Assembly: GCF_037975245.1 (NCBI RefSeq)
Contig: NC_092571.1
Span: forward strand, 9,832,417 to 9,842,416
Reading direction: 5' to 3'
From: Apostichopus japonicus
Lineage: Eukaryota; Echinodermata; Holothuroidea; Aspidochirotida; Stichopodidae
Length of the DNA stretch: 10,000 bases
The notes under the pieces were generated by a model. It did not search any database. It was not told the DNA's origin and saw only the letters and a list, made by a program, of their open reading frames with translations. Positions within the stretch are counted from its first letter, which is position 1; every line of letters starts with the position of its first letter. Positions 1-8,490 of the stretch are shown here, in pieces. Both the position numbers and the translations under genes were made by a program.

Positions 1-61
1 ATCACCACCTCATTATCATCATCATCCTCATCATCATCCTAAACATCATCATCATCACCAC

Positions 62-92
<31 letters not shown>

Positions 93-175
93 GTCATCAT
101 CATCATCACTATCATCATCATCCACATCATCATCATCATACTCATCATCATCCTCATCATCATCTTCGTCATCAT
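1..175. repeat. CAT/ATC trinucleotide microsatellite
   Basis: Nearly continuous CAT/ATC triplets run from the first base of the window, interrupted by CAC, CCT, CGT and CTT variants. The window edge cuts the left side, so the full length is unknown. In one frame the run would encode poly-His (or poly-Met/Ile on other readings), but the interruptions and the lack of any flanking coding context argue for a simple repeat, probably intronic to the plus-strand candidate gene that follows. Confidence 0.95.
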
Positions 176-402
176 TTACCTTTACACAAACGGGGATCTG
201 CGAGAATCACCGAAAGAGATAGAAAAAAAAAGGAATATTACGATGTACCAAGTTAACTTAAGGGTATTGTCTGGTGGAAGATTTTTATACATTGTCCTTA
301 TGTTCTTTTTTTTTTCTATTTCTAACCATGTGGAAATTGTCCCTATTCGACGTTTTCTTCTTGTAGAAATTTGTTTTTCAAATTCACCGGTTTTTTCACC
401 AG

Positions 403-531
403 GAGCACCGTTTGTTCGAACGCATCAATTTGGTAAATGACGTAGTGCAGGCAAATAGGCAAAACGAGCGACTGGAAGTTAGACTCCTATTTCCGCAGCA
501 AATACACTCTCGTGTGTACACGCATTGGTGA
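403..531 (+). CDS. Candidate terminal coding exon, coiled-coil-like, unidentified protein
   Basis: I do not recognise this protein. An acceptor-like sequence, a pyrimidine-rich tract followed by CACCAG, ends at 402. After it, 42 codons stay open and finish at TGA 529-531. The stretch is less AT-rich than its surroundings. The peptide begins EHRLFERINLVNDVVQ and continues with NRQNERLEVRLL; hydrophobic residues at three-to-four spacing between charged ones suggest a short amphipathic helix or coiled coil. The frame stays open a few codons upstream of the acceptor to a TAG near 363, and there is no ATG, which fits an internal acceptor better than a start. A polyadenylation signal lies about 135 bases after the stop. 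Alternatives are a longer exon context with an inner donor (GTAAAT at 433 or GTTAGA near 478), or chance. The missing upstream exons would lie left of the window. Confidence 0.35.
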   Translation, partial: EHRLFERINLVNDVVQANRQNERLEVRLLFPQQIHSRVYTHW

Positions 532-665
532 TTGCCTATCATATATTACGTACACATCGCGAACATATACAGCCTACCATGCCCAGTTGGTTTACGTACA
601 TATCGTTGCACATAATACACTCTCAAACTCAAACCACAGTCATAAACTGTCCTTCAAATCGCTGA

Positions 666-671
666 AATAAA
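666..671 (+). other. Possible polyadenylation signal AATAAA
   Basis: A canonical AATAAA hexamer sits about 135 bases downstream of the TGA at 529-531, a normal 3'-UTR distance. It supports, without proving, that the plus-strand candidate exon at 403 is a last exon. No strong GU-rich downstream element is evident. The hexamer is also frequent by chance in AT-rich DNA. Confidence 0.3.
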
Positions 672-1143
672 ATTCATGGATCAACTTTACAGTAAAGGAA
701 ACTTGAAAGTATTAAAGTCACCGACATATGAAACTTGGCGGAATCGATAGCAGAGCAGAATGTGGTACCGAAAAGCTTAGGCTTCGCAGAACTGTCCAAT
801 TGTAAACGTTAGAGTACCCTACATGCGAACTTTCTTTGTGTTAGAGCTGGACAGCCCGATGTATAAACAACGTAGAGTCTGCTGTTCAAACTTATCCGGT
901 TTTACAAAAAAATCACGAAATGCCAGATGCACTACATATATGACGGCTTAACGATTTTTTAAACATATATAATTTATAAGAAATTTCACCGAAAATTAAG
1001 GAAGAAATTAATCTGTATTCAAACGCGGTTTATGTTGTGATCACTGTAGGAACTGTATGCAGTGTGGGTTATGTCGCAATCTGCATTTGCGAATATGACG
1101 TCACGTTCTGTACTGTTCAAAGTATACTTGAAATATCCATCCT

Positions 1144-1163
1144 AAACGATTAAAAAATCGTTT
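1144..1163. repeat. Short perfect hairpin, 8-bp stem
   Basis: AAACGATT (1144-1151) and AATCGTTT (1156-1163) form an 8-bp perfect stem around an AAAA loop. A related CGATTTTTTAA lies near 951-961 in the opposite orientation to TTAAAAAATCG here. It could be a remnant of a small inverted-repeat element or chance in AT-rich DNA. Confidence 0.4.
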
Positions 1164-1713
1164 CTCTGTCAAACGCAACATTAGCGTTCTCATATTTTGA
1201 AAACATGTTTGGACTATAATTTATCGTATTTTAAGGTAACTTCTAAGGGCTACCAGACAATTCTTTAAGGACACTTATTTATATATACTTATTAATATTT
1301 GGTTTATCGCTCGTACAGAATATCTATACAAATATTACATTTGTCAAGGATTCAATATCTCTATTTTACACCACCTTTGAAGATGTGTTAACATTTTATC
1401 CAGGAAGGAAATTCACTTTCTAAATATATTATTGAGAAAGATAATATTTCTATGCAAGACGTGAAATTTAAAAAAATATTTCGCAATGTTTTTATATTAT
1501 TTTGTTTTCGAATAATCAAACAGTCTTCTTTCAAACGATAAACTTGAATAGCTTTACTAATAATACAATTTTTAAAAAGACTTTACGCACTCAAGTCACA
1601 GAGTTCGTAGATGCCTGTCATAATCAAGAGGAAAAAAAATTAACCATAAAACCATAACAAATAGTATTCGTTTGAAACATTTCTAAATTATATTAGATTA
1701 GATTTTGGAGTGT

Positions 1714-1746
1714 GGGGTGGATCGGGGAGAGGAGGGGGGGTCGGGG
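1714..1746 (+). other. G-quadruplex-type G-run cluster
   Basis: Four G-runs occur within 33 bases: GGGG 1714-1717, GGGG 1724-1727, seven G at 1734-1740 and GGGG 1743-1746, with loops of 6, 6 and 2 bases. This meets the usual pattern for an intramolecular quadruplex on the plus strand. The complement is a C-rich pyrimidine tract. No gene is close enough to assign a role. Confidence 0.6.
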
Positions 1747-3724
1747 TAAGGAAGTAAACCATTTGATTGAAGCCTCCAACGTTTAAGTTTGCGAGACTTA
1801 TATTAAAGGCAACATTCGAATTCGATATCCATATAGCTTCTCCTGCACCACACCCCGCTACACACACAGAGAACAAGGTATTATTTAGTATAAAAATGTG
1901 AACTGCACAACAACCCCGGCTCCATTCTGCAGAATTTTCCAATAGCATGTAGTGACTGAATTAATCAATTTGGTTATTACTCTTTGGCTATTTCTAATTA
2001 ATAGCGACCTTGTGTTTAAAATTTAGTGCAAAGCTTCTGATTGGTTCGCAAACCTTTTAAATTCATATTGAATGAACTGGTAGGTATTTGGTATACTAGT
2101 GTAACAGATTACAGTATGCCCAAATGCACGATTTTTTCCAACCCGATAATGTCATATAGGTTGAGTCACGTTTAACGTATGATTACTTTAGGCCAAATTT
2201 AAATCTTCATACGTTATAGAAAAGAAAAGAAAAGAATTAAGAGATAATATTTTTTGGCGCAAGCTATTGCAGATTTCACAATATTTAGTCTCATAAATTC
2301 TAATTCTCTGGTGGTCTCTTAAGGCTAGATTGATAATGACGTCGTGAAGAGCATGTCTGGAAGTTTAAAGTGAAGCCATTGTTTTACAAATTCTAATAGC
2401 CAAACGAAAGCATGTTCTTTTAACCTTATACATAAACACCCTCTAGTGACATCCAACATAAATAGTTCGTGACAACTTTTAAGTGCATTGTGGTATGTTA
2501 TTTGAGTTGATGAAAGCCTTATGTTTTTTTTTTAAGCTTTGTGTAACATCTGAGGAACTGACCTGATGAACTGTTAGACTTAGTAGACCAGTCACTTTAA
2601 CTAATGATCCTCGTGTTTTTGAGAGGCATATTTTCTTTATGAACAGTGCACAGAAATACAACAGGGAGTGAGAGTGGAGCGTTTTAACGATTGTACTATC
2701 TGCCTAAAGTCATTCTAAGAAACAAAGAAAGTGACTACAAATACAATCAATTGATATTAACATACTGCATTCATCCCTCTGGTCTGTAGACAGTTGCAAA
2801 AAAACAGGGAAAAGGGAATGGTTTGAAGTCACTGTAATACTGTTGAAAGGCTATACAACTATACAATCACATTGCTAATATAATTCAACAAAACCTACTG
2901 TTTATTATAAAATATACGCCATTAATTTTCACACAATGTAAAAATACTTGTGGAATTACAATGACGTAAAGAAATGATAAGCTGATATTGTGAATTCATA
3001 CGGGTTAGAGTGAAGAATACAAATAAGGAAAAATAGCTGTGGTGTGGGTAGATTTAGATAATATATGTAACGAATATAACGGTTACCGAGGTTATTACTA
3101 TACCAGTATACGGCGGACACAATTAACAATTAAAGTGGGTATCTACATATACGCTGTGTGAGAGCATTGCAAATTTTTCAAGCACTTCTAAAAAAATCTA
3201 CTTTTGAATATTTTTCATAAAAACGGCCAAAGCAGCACTTTTTCAATACATTTTTCTACTGTTCAAGAAAATGGCACTTTTAACTGTCATGATTTATTTC
3301 TCAACAAACGGATTTAGCAAGGAAAGGAAATGAAAGAGTGAACCATTTATTGACAAGAACGGCACTTCTCATTTATTTGCAGGAGCCTTTTTTCCCTTCT
3401 CTTTTTAAAGATGGCTACTAAACTCATGTAATGAATGAAAATATTGAAGATAATATACGCACTTTTCAGGCAGCTTAATGGGAACTCTGTAAGGATCAAG
3501 ACAAAAGAGTGATACAGAATAATTGTAACAGTTCACATTTCAAATAGTTCATTCTCTACTTTCATGCTATCATGCATGTTATTATTTTTAATATTCTAAA
3601 TACACAAAACTATATTAAGTTATACAAAAGTTTTAATATCAACTTAAAACAACTGCATGATCTGCTATCAATGGGTTTCTATAGAAGCCATTTTCCCACG
3701 TTGGTATGCTCGTAATGATCACAA

Positions 3725-3745
3725 TGACCCCTGACCTTTGAACCT
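3725..3745 (-). promoter_or_regulatory. Three spaced nuclear-receptor-like half-sites
   Basis: On the minus strand the stretch reads GGTTCA-A-AGGTCA-G-GGGTCA, three AGGTCA-like half-sites in the same orientation, each separated by one base (DR1 spacing). DR1 is the arrangement preferred by HNF4- and RXR-type receptors. The sequence is isolated from any confirmed promoter, and TGACC-rich strings can also come from repeats, so function is only possible. Confidence 0.3.
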
Positions 3746-3844
3746 ATATAGGCGCTAGATCCAATGACCGGGCACACACTAAGTGTTTGAAGTTAACCGA
3801 TGGTGAAGGAGTAGTTCGCGAAACGACACTTCTCACCCCTTACG

Positions 3845-3855
3845 CCCCCCCCCCC
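3845..3855 (+). repeat. C11 homopolymer
   Basis: Eleven consecutive C residues lie between two TTACG strings. It is a mononucleotide microsatellite, prone to length error in assembly. Confidence 0.85.
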
Positions 3856-4244
3856 TTACGCATATACCGAAATGACAAATGACCAAAACACATGAAGGAT
3901 ATCAGGTCAACCAAATGTTACATGATCAAATTAGGTCATAAGTCAATTTGAGTTCAGTGAGGCGAAATTTAGATCTAATGATAAACAATCATATCGATGG
4001 ACTTCACATTTGATGTGAGCAAGGGCATATGATGTAGGGCATACGTTACTATGACAATATAGGTACAAAATCCTTGGTTAGACGAGAAACGTTAATAAAA
4101 AAACAGCTAGCCTATTTGATCATTACACATACACCAAAATGACCGAAACCCTCAAACCCATCTACGATATTGGGGTATGAACGTTTACATAACAATAAAA
4201 CGTCGAAGGCCACATGATCAATGGAGAGATTAAAGATCAAAGTA
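3855..4244. repeat. Faint old direct repeat flanking the element
   Basis: A TTACGCATATACCGAAATGAC string at about 3855 resembles TTACACATACACCAAAATGAC at about 4123, offset 268 bases. Weaker matches follow at a similar offset (CATGAAGGATAT near 3892 and CATCTACGATAT near 4160), and ACATGATCAA recurs at about 3921 and 4212. This looks like two decayed copies of a unit of roughly 270-290 bp. Its relation to the 300-bp dimer inside the neighbouring element is unproven. No gene is visible in the stretch. Confidence 0.3.
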
Positions 4245-4397
4245 TAGACCGGCAGCCCAGTGCACTTTGATCAAACGAACGAGGTACCAATATCTGAGTA
4301 TTGGAACATTTGTGGAAAAACCCAGTATATCCAAAAGTGGATGTCTGCCGTGGTCGCTCTGCTGCATGTGGCCCCTGGGGCCGGTTAAAGGGGGCCC
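4245..4397 (+). repeat. Terminal domain T, left copy (153 bp)
   Basis: This is the non-tandem outer domain of the element. It starts with the ACCGGCAGCCC tip, then the TTTGATCAAACGAACGAGGTACC string shared with the A monomers, then unique sequence. Two small dyads are visible: CCAATA/TATTGG around a 6-base loop (4287-4304) and the 13-base odd palindrome GGCCCCTGGGGCC (4370-4382). By analogy with other DNA elements, tip and subterminal dyads are where a transposase would bind; that role is inferred. Confidence 0.7.
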
Positions 4398-5280
4398 ATA
4401 AAAATGCATTTGATCAAACGAACGAGGTACCACTTGAAACCAATGTCAACTTAATGCATGAATGCCACAAAGTACTGAATGGCCTATGCCAGACAAATTT
4501 TCTGCTGCTAAAGGCCCGCCAGACGCCTCCAAATATGGCCCAAATGCCCATTAGCGTAGCATTGACCCAGATTAAATATGCAAGGTACCATTCAAAACCG
4601 GTTTGGAATGTTCGGGTTGATCTTACAGACTATGGAAATCATCATGCCAGACAAATTTTCTGCTACAAAGGGCCCGCCAGACGCCCCAAAAGGGCCCATA
4701 AAAATGCATTTGATCAAACGAACGAGGTACCACTTGAAACCAATGTCAACTTAATGCATGAATGCCACAAAGTACTGAATGGCCCATGCCAGACAAATTT
4801 TCTGCTGCTAAGGGCCCGCCAGACGCCCCCAAATATGGCCCAAATGCCCATTAGCGTAGCATTGACCCAGATTAAATATGCAAGGTACCACTCAAAACCG
4901 GTTTGGAATGTTCGGGTTGATCTTACAGACTATGGAAATCATCATGCCAGACAAATTTTCTGCTACAAAGGGCCCGCCAGACGCCCCAAAAGGGCCCATA
5001 AAAATGCATTTGATCAAACGAACGAGGTACCACTTGAAACCAATGTCAACTTAATGCATGAATGCCACAAAGTACTGAATGGCCTATGCCAGACAAATTT
5101 TCTACTGCTAAGGGCCCGCCAGACGCCCCCAAATATGGCCCAAAATGCCCATTATCGTAGCATTGACCCAGATTAAATATGCAAGGTACCACTCAAAATC
5201 GGTTTGGAATGTTCGGGTTGATCTTACAGACTATGGAAATCATCATGCCAGACAAATTTTCTGCTACAAACGGGCTAACA
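4398..5280 (+). repeat. Tandem array of 300-bp A-B dimer, left arm
   Basis: Three head-to-tail copies have a period of exactly 300 bases (301 in the last, from one inserted A near 5141). Copies one and two differ at only a few bases. Each 300-bp unit is itself a diverged dimer: both halves carry a GGTACC box followed by CACTYRAAACC, then ATGCCAGACAAATTTTCTGC and GGCCCGCCAGACGCC. Spacing alternates 158 and 142 bp, close to nucleosome-core length. Because 300 is a multiple of three, one frame stays open from 4301 to 5176 and gives a 100-residue periodic peptide; this is most simply a by-product of the period, so I do not call a gene. Confidence 0.9.
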
Positions 5281-5640
5281 GACACACTAAAAAAGGGCCC
5301 CCAAATGGGCCATGATCAATCATAGTTGGTACCACACAAAACCAATATTAAATGCAAAGGTACTTTCCACAGAGTAAAGAACTGCCAATGCGAGACAAAT
5401 TTTCTTCTGCATAGGTCCCACCAGATAGAAAGTATAGGTGGCCCAATGCGGCCCTATATGGGCCTAATGAATTGTATATCGATGCAGACTATATGTGCCT
5501 TGTGACATGACATTTGTAGCATTCCACAGAGTAAAGAAATGTCAATACAATACAAATTTTCTTCTGCAAAGTGCCCACCACATGTAAAAAAAATTATGCA
5601 GTTTAAATAGTTAAGATACCACAAGAAACCAATCTATAAC
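5281..5640 (+). repeat. Decayed A-B dimer and trace of a further unit
   Basis: The array continues in degenerate form. GGTACC at 5328 with CACACAAAACCAATATT and GAGACAAATTTTCTTCTGC near 5391 align with an A monomer. ATACAAATTTTCTTCTGC near 5550 falls where a B monomer would be (about 157 bases on). AGATACCACAAGAAACCAAT near 5614 is the start of a further A. The A-type part recurs in the right arm (7220-7395), but the B-type part and the last trace do not. Confidence 0.7.
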
Positions 5641-6795
5641 AATCAAGAACATCCTGAATTATTCAAATTCCTTCCCGCTACATAGGCCAATGGAATAATG
5701 AGATTAGTATACTAGTAGGTGTATCAATTACTGAACATTTCATTGAGCAAAACAAAAATGACGCGAACTCAGTCTTTGAGGGAGATCCTGACAGTTATAA
5801 TGCATTCTCAAATCCATTCTGTTTCCTTTTATCCATTCTTTTTCCTTTTATCCAGTCAGTACTTTGTATCGTGAGCAGTGTTTAACTTGGCAGTTACTTT
5901 GTTTCGCTGGAAACACTGGAGCAGATTAAAATCAGTTTATGTATTGTAAATAAGAAACCCAAAATCATTTTGTATCTTAAAACACTGTGTTTACGTTAGC
6001 GTTGTAAATCTACAAAGTTTAAAATCTTGAGAAAGAACGCTTCAGTGTCATCTTAAGACATACATGTAGTCGAACAAAAGAGATTGTTTTGTTTCTTAAG
6101 CTCAGACAAAGAAACAATTATCAAACAATGGTGAAAATGCTTTATAACGTGTACTTAACGATAAAGGTTTGGGTTGAAACTGTCCAATATGGTTTTTAAA
6201 AGACACATAATTGAAGCATAGAAATGTATATGTACCTTTATGCTAGGTACACTCTTTAAAGGACTTAAAATGCTAAGATTGAACAAACAGATACTGATAT
6301 CACCACGTATGACTCCATTCCTTGATACAAAATATAAAATGAGTAATTGGCGTATATTACTCCATCTTGGTCTTTTAGAACTTCCATCATTACACTAATT
6401 CAATTCGAATAGCTTGTAACAAGTCCAACAAATAGATGTGGCATCCATTTTTCAGAAATATGAATGCTAGATGAGGGTTTTTGTTTTCATCTATGAAGGA
6501 ATCTTTTACCTTTCAAGAAAGTCATCTTGCTAGTTTAAAATGTACTAAAATCATAATTGGCAAAGATAGTAACAAAAGATCACTGTGTGATTACTCTGAA
6601 CATGACACATGTTAGGTTCGAAGTATAAGAACTGAGAATTCATGTCTCTTGACAGTGATTAAACACTGGAGTGTGTGCATTGTAAAAAGACACTGCATTT
6701 GCCATTCAGACAGATCTCAAAAGAATCATTAGTAAGTTTATGAAAATTAAGTATTCCCATGAACTTGATTCTAAAAAGACAATGGAAGCTCAAAT
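5641..6795. other. Core of the element, no gene seen
   Basis: This AT-rich DNA shows no similarity to the arm repeats and no convincing frame on either strand. No TTTATT (a minus-strand AATAAA) was seen downstream of the coding-like piece at 6796-7026, so no 3' end is evident for it. The stretch may be captured host DNA or decayed element sequence. Confidence 0.5.
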
Positions 6796-7026
6796 CTATG
6801 TTTCATTGTCGGAGTCATCACTCCAAGATGGTTCAGTACTTGAATCATCGGCATCAAACTCGGAAGCCACGTCTGGTCGGCTACTTTGAAAATCTTCGCT
6901 CAGTTCCCCCTCTTGGAATAGATGATCTGGGAGAGCCGGTCCCTCAAACCAGTCAGGGCTGTAGCACCCATTCTTGCTCTTCCAACCGTAGTTCTGTGGA
7001 TCCAAGCCAGGCAAGACTCTTCCTCA
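6796..7026 (-). pseudogene. Acidic C-terminal coding exon or gene fragment in the element core
   Basis: A minus-strand frame opens after a TGA at 7026-7024 and ends with TAG at 6798-6796, giving about 75 residues without an ATG. It begins GRVLPGLDPQNYGW, continues with CYSPDWFEGPALPDHLF and ends in a Ser/Asp/Glu-rich tail finishing DDSDNET. The aromatic, Gly and Pro-rich first half followed by an acidic tail, and the strong purine-first codon pattern, look like genuine coding sequence. Upstream, TTCTAAC followed by CTCTGAG could be a branch point and acceptor, though the spacing is short. I do not recognise the family; YGW, then a short gap, then PDWFEGP-type ends remind me of C-termini of uncharacterised transposon-encoded proteins, which is an impression only. 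It is either the last exon of an autonomous relative's protein or a captured host exon. No other exon was found in the core. Confidence 0.45.
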
Positions 7027-7394
7027 GAGTGTTAGAATTATAATGTGGGGAACTGTAATTTTTGCCCAGGCCAGCAAATCCCAAAATATTTAGAAGCTTA
7101 GGTGAAAGAAAGTGTTATCTTTATTTTGCTTAGAGCAGCGAATAGCTAAATAGGATAAAACACTGGTCTTGTGTACAGTAACTCCAATTTATGCTGGAAA
7201 CAATATAATCATGAGCTTGAAATGTCATGTTACAAGGCACATATATCCAATTCTTTAGACCCATATATAGGGCCACATTGGGCCACCTATTCTTTTTATC
7301 TGGTGGGACCTATGCAGAAGAAAATTTGTCTTGCATTGGCAGTTCTTTACTCTGTGGAAAGTACCTTTGCATTTAATATTGCTTTTGTGTGGTT

Positions 7395-8490
7395 CCAAAC
7401 CGGTTTTGAGTGGTACCTTGCATATTTAATCTGGGTCAATGCTACGATAATGGGCATTTTGGGCCATATTTGGGGGCGTCTGGCGGGCCCTTAGCAGTAG
7501 AAAATTTGTCTGGCATAGGCCATTCAGTACTTTGTGGCATTCATGCATTAAGTTGACATTGGTTTCAAGTGGTACCTCGTTCGTTTGATCAAATGCATTT
7601 TTATGGGCCCTTTTGGGGCGTCTGGCGGGCCCTTTGTAGCAGAAAATTTGTCTGGCATGATGATTTCCATAGTCTGTAAGATCAACCCGAACATTCCAAA
7701 CCGGTTTTGAGTGGTACCTTGCATATTTAATCTGGGTCAATGCTACGCTAATGGGCATTTGGGCTATATTTGGGGGCGTCTGGCGGGCCCTTAGCAGCAG
7801 AAAATTTGTCTGGCATGGGCCATTCAGTACTTTGTGGCATTCATGCATTAAGTTGACATTGGTTTCAAGTGGTACCTCGTTCGTTTGATCAAATGCATTT
7901 TTATGGGCCCTTTTGGGGCGTCTGGCGGGCCCTTTGCAGAAGAAAATTTGTCTGGCATGATGATTTCCATAGTCTGTAAGATCAACCCGAACATTCCAAA
8001 CCGGTTTTGAGTGATACCTTGCATATTTAATCTGGGTCAATGCTACGCTAATGGGCATTTGGGCCATATTTGGGGGCGTCTGGCGGGCCCTTAGCAGCAG
8101 AAAATTTGTCTGGCATAGGCCATTCAGTACTTTGTGGCATTCATGCATTAAGTTGACATTGGTTTCAAGTGGTACCTCGTTCGTTTGATCAAATGCATAT
8201 TTTTATGGGCCCTTTTGGGGCGTCTGGCGGGCCCTTTGCAGCAGAAAATTTGTCTGGCATAGGCCATTCAGTACTTTGTGGCATTCATGCATTAAGTTGA
8301 CATTGGTTTCAAGTGGTACCTCGTTCGTTTGATCAGATGCATATTTTTAGGGGCCCTTCTTGGGCGTCTGGCGGGCCCTTTGCAGCAGAAAATTTGTCTG
8401 GCATGGGCCATTCAGTACTATGTGGCATTCATGCATTAAGTTGACATTGGTTTCAAGTGGTACCTCGTTCGTTTGATCAGATGCATTTTT
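7395..8490 (-). repeat. Tandem array of 300-bp A-B dimer plus extra A monomers, right arm
   Basis: Read on the minus strand from the outside, the order is A, A, A-B, A-B, A-B. Boxes are at 8459, 8315, 8171, 8013, 7871, 7713, 7571 and 7412, so spacings are 144, 144, 158, 142, 158, 142 and 159. The two outer monomers join an A head to a B tail, as expected after unequal exchange between the shared CCAGACAAATTTTCTGC segments. The innermost B is cut after GGTTTGGA and runs directly into the decayed unit. As on the left, an open frame spans the array (8148 down to 7426) with the same 100-residue period, probably not a gene. Confidence 0.9.

Larger units (their letters stand above)
672..3640. other. 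AT-rich non-coding stretch, no supported gene
   Basis: No open frame here combines coding-like composition with splice or start signals. The longest frames on the minus strand (1688-1948 and 2479-2661) look accidental: one ends in a proline run created by the G-rich tract, the other includes a lysine run from a poly-T tract. Only small features stand out: a hairpin at 1144-1163, a G-run cluster at 1714-1746 and an AAAAG run near 2220-2235. It is best read as intergenic or intronic DNA between the plus-strand candidate at the left and the minus-strand signal-peptide exon at the right. Confidence 0.6.
4245..5515 (+). repeat. Left inverted arm
   Basis: Order from outside in: terminal domain T (4245-4397), three A-B dimers of 300 bp (A GGTACC at 4426, 4726, 5026; B at 4584, 4884, 5185), then the decayed dimer starting at the GGTACC of 5328. 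Matching to the right arm ends at about CATGACATTT (5515). T differs from its right-arm partner at one base that I can see (AAAAACCC against AAAACCCC near 4317-4323), so the arms are either young or kept alike by gene conversion. Confidence 0.85.

Noticed and set aside
243-440. 65-residue plus-strand open frame with Phe-rich hydrophobic stretch
   Set aside because: The hydrophobic run comes from a poly-T tract with no other coding sign, and the frame competes with the more coding-like frame entered at the acceptor at 402.
1688-1948. 86-residue minus-strand open frame as a complete gene
   Set aside because: The proline run is the complement of the G-run cluster, the ATG has no support, and a GT-repeat pyrimidine tract crosses the frame. 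Only part is kept, as a weak exon candidate.
2479-2661. 60-residue minus-strand open frame; a CAG-GTCAGT donor-like string lies inside it
   Set aside because: No convincing acceptor in the right phase, and the lysine run comes from a T homopolymer. A good donor string alone is common by chance.
6610-6625. GGTTCGA string resembling a tRNA B box
   Set aside because: No A box, acceptor stem or cloverleaf pairing could be made around it.
6759-7043. 94-residue plus-strand frame in the element core
   Set aside because: It is antisense to the minus-strand frame, whose codon pattern and composition look far more protein-like.
7171-7494. 107-residue plus-strand frame resembling a membrane protein
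   Set aside because: It is the antisense reading of the inner right arm repeats; the hydrophobicity comes from the repeat sequence.
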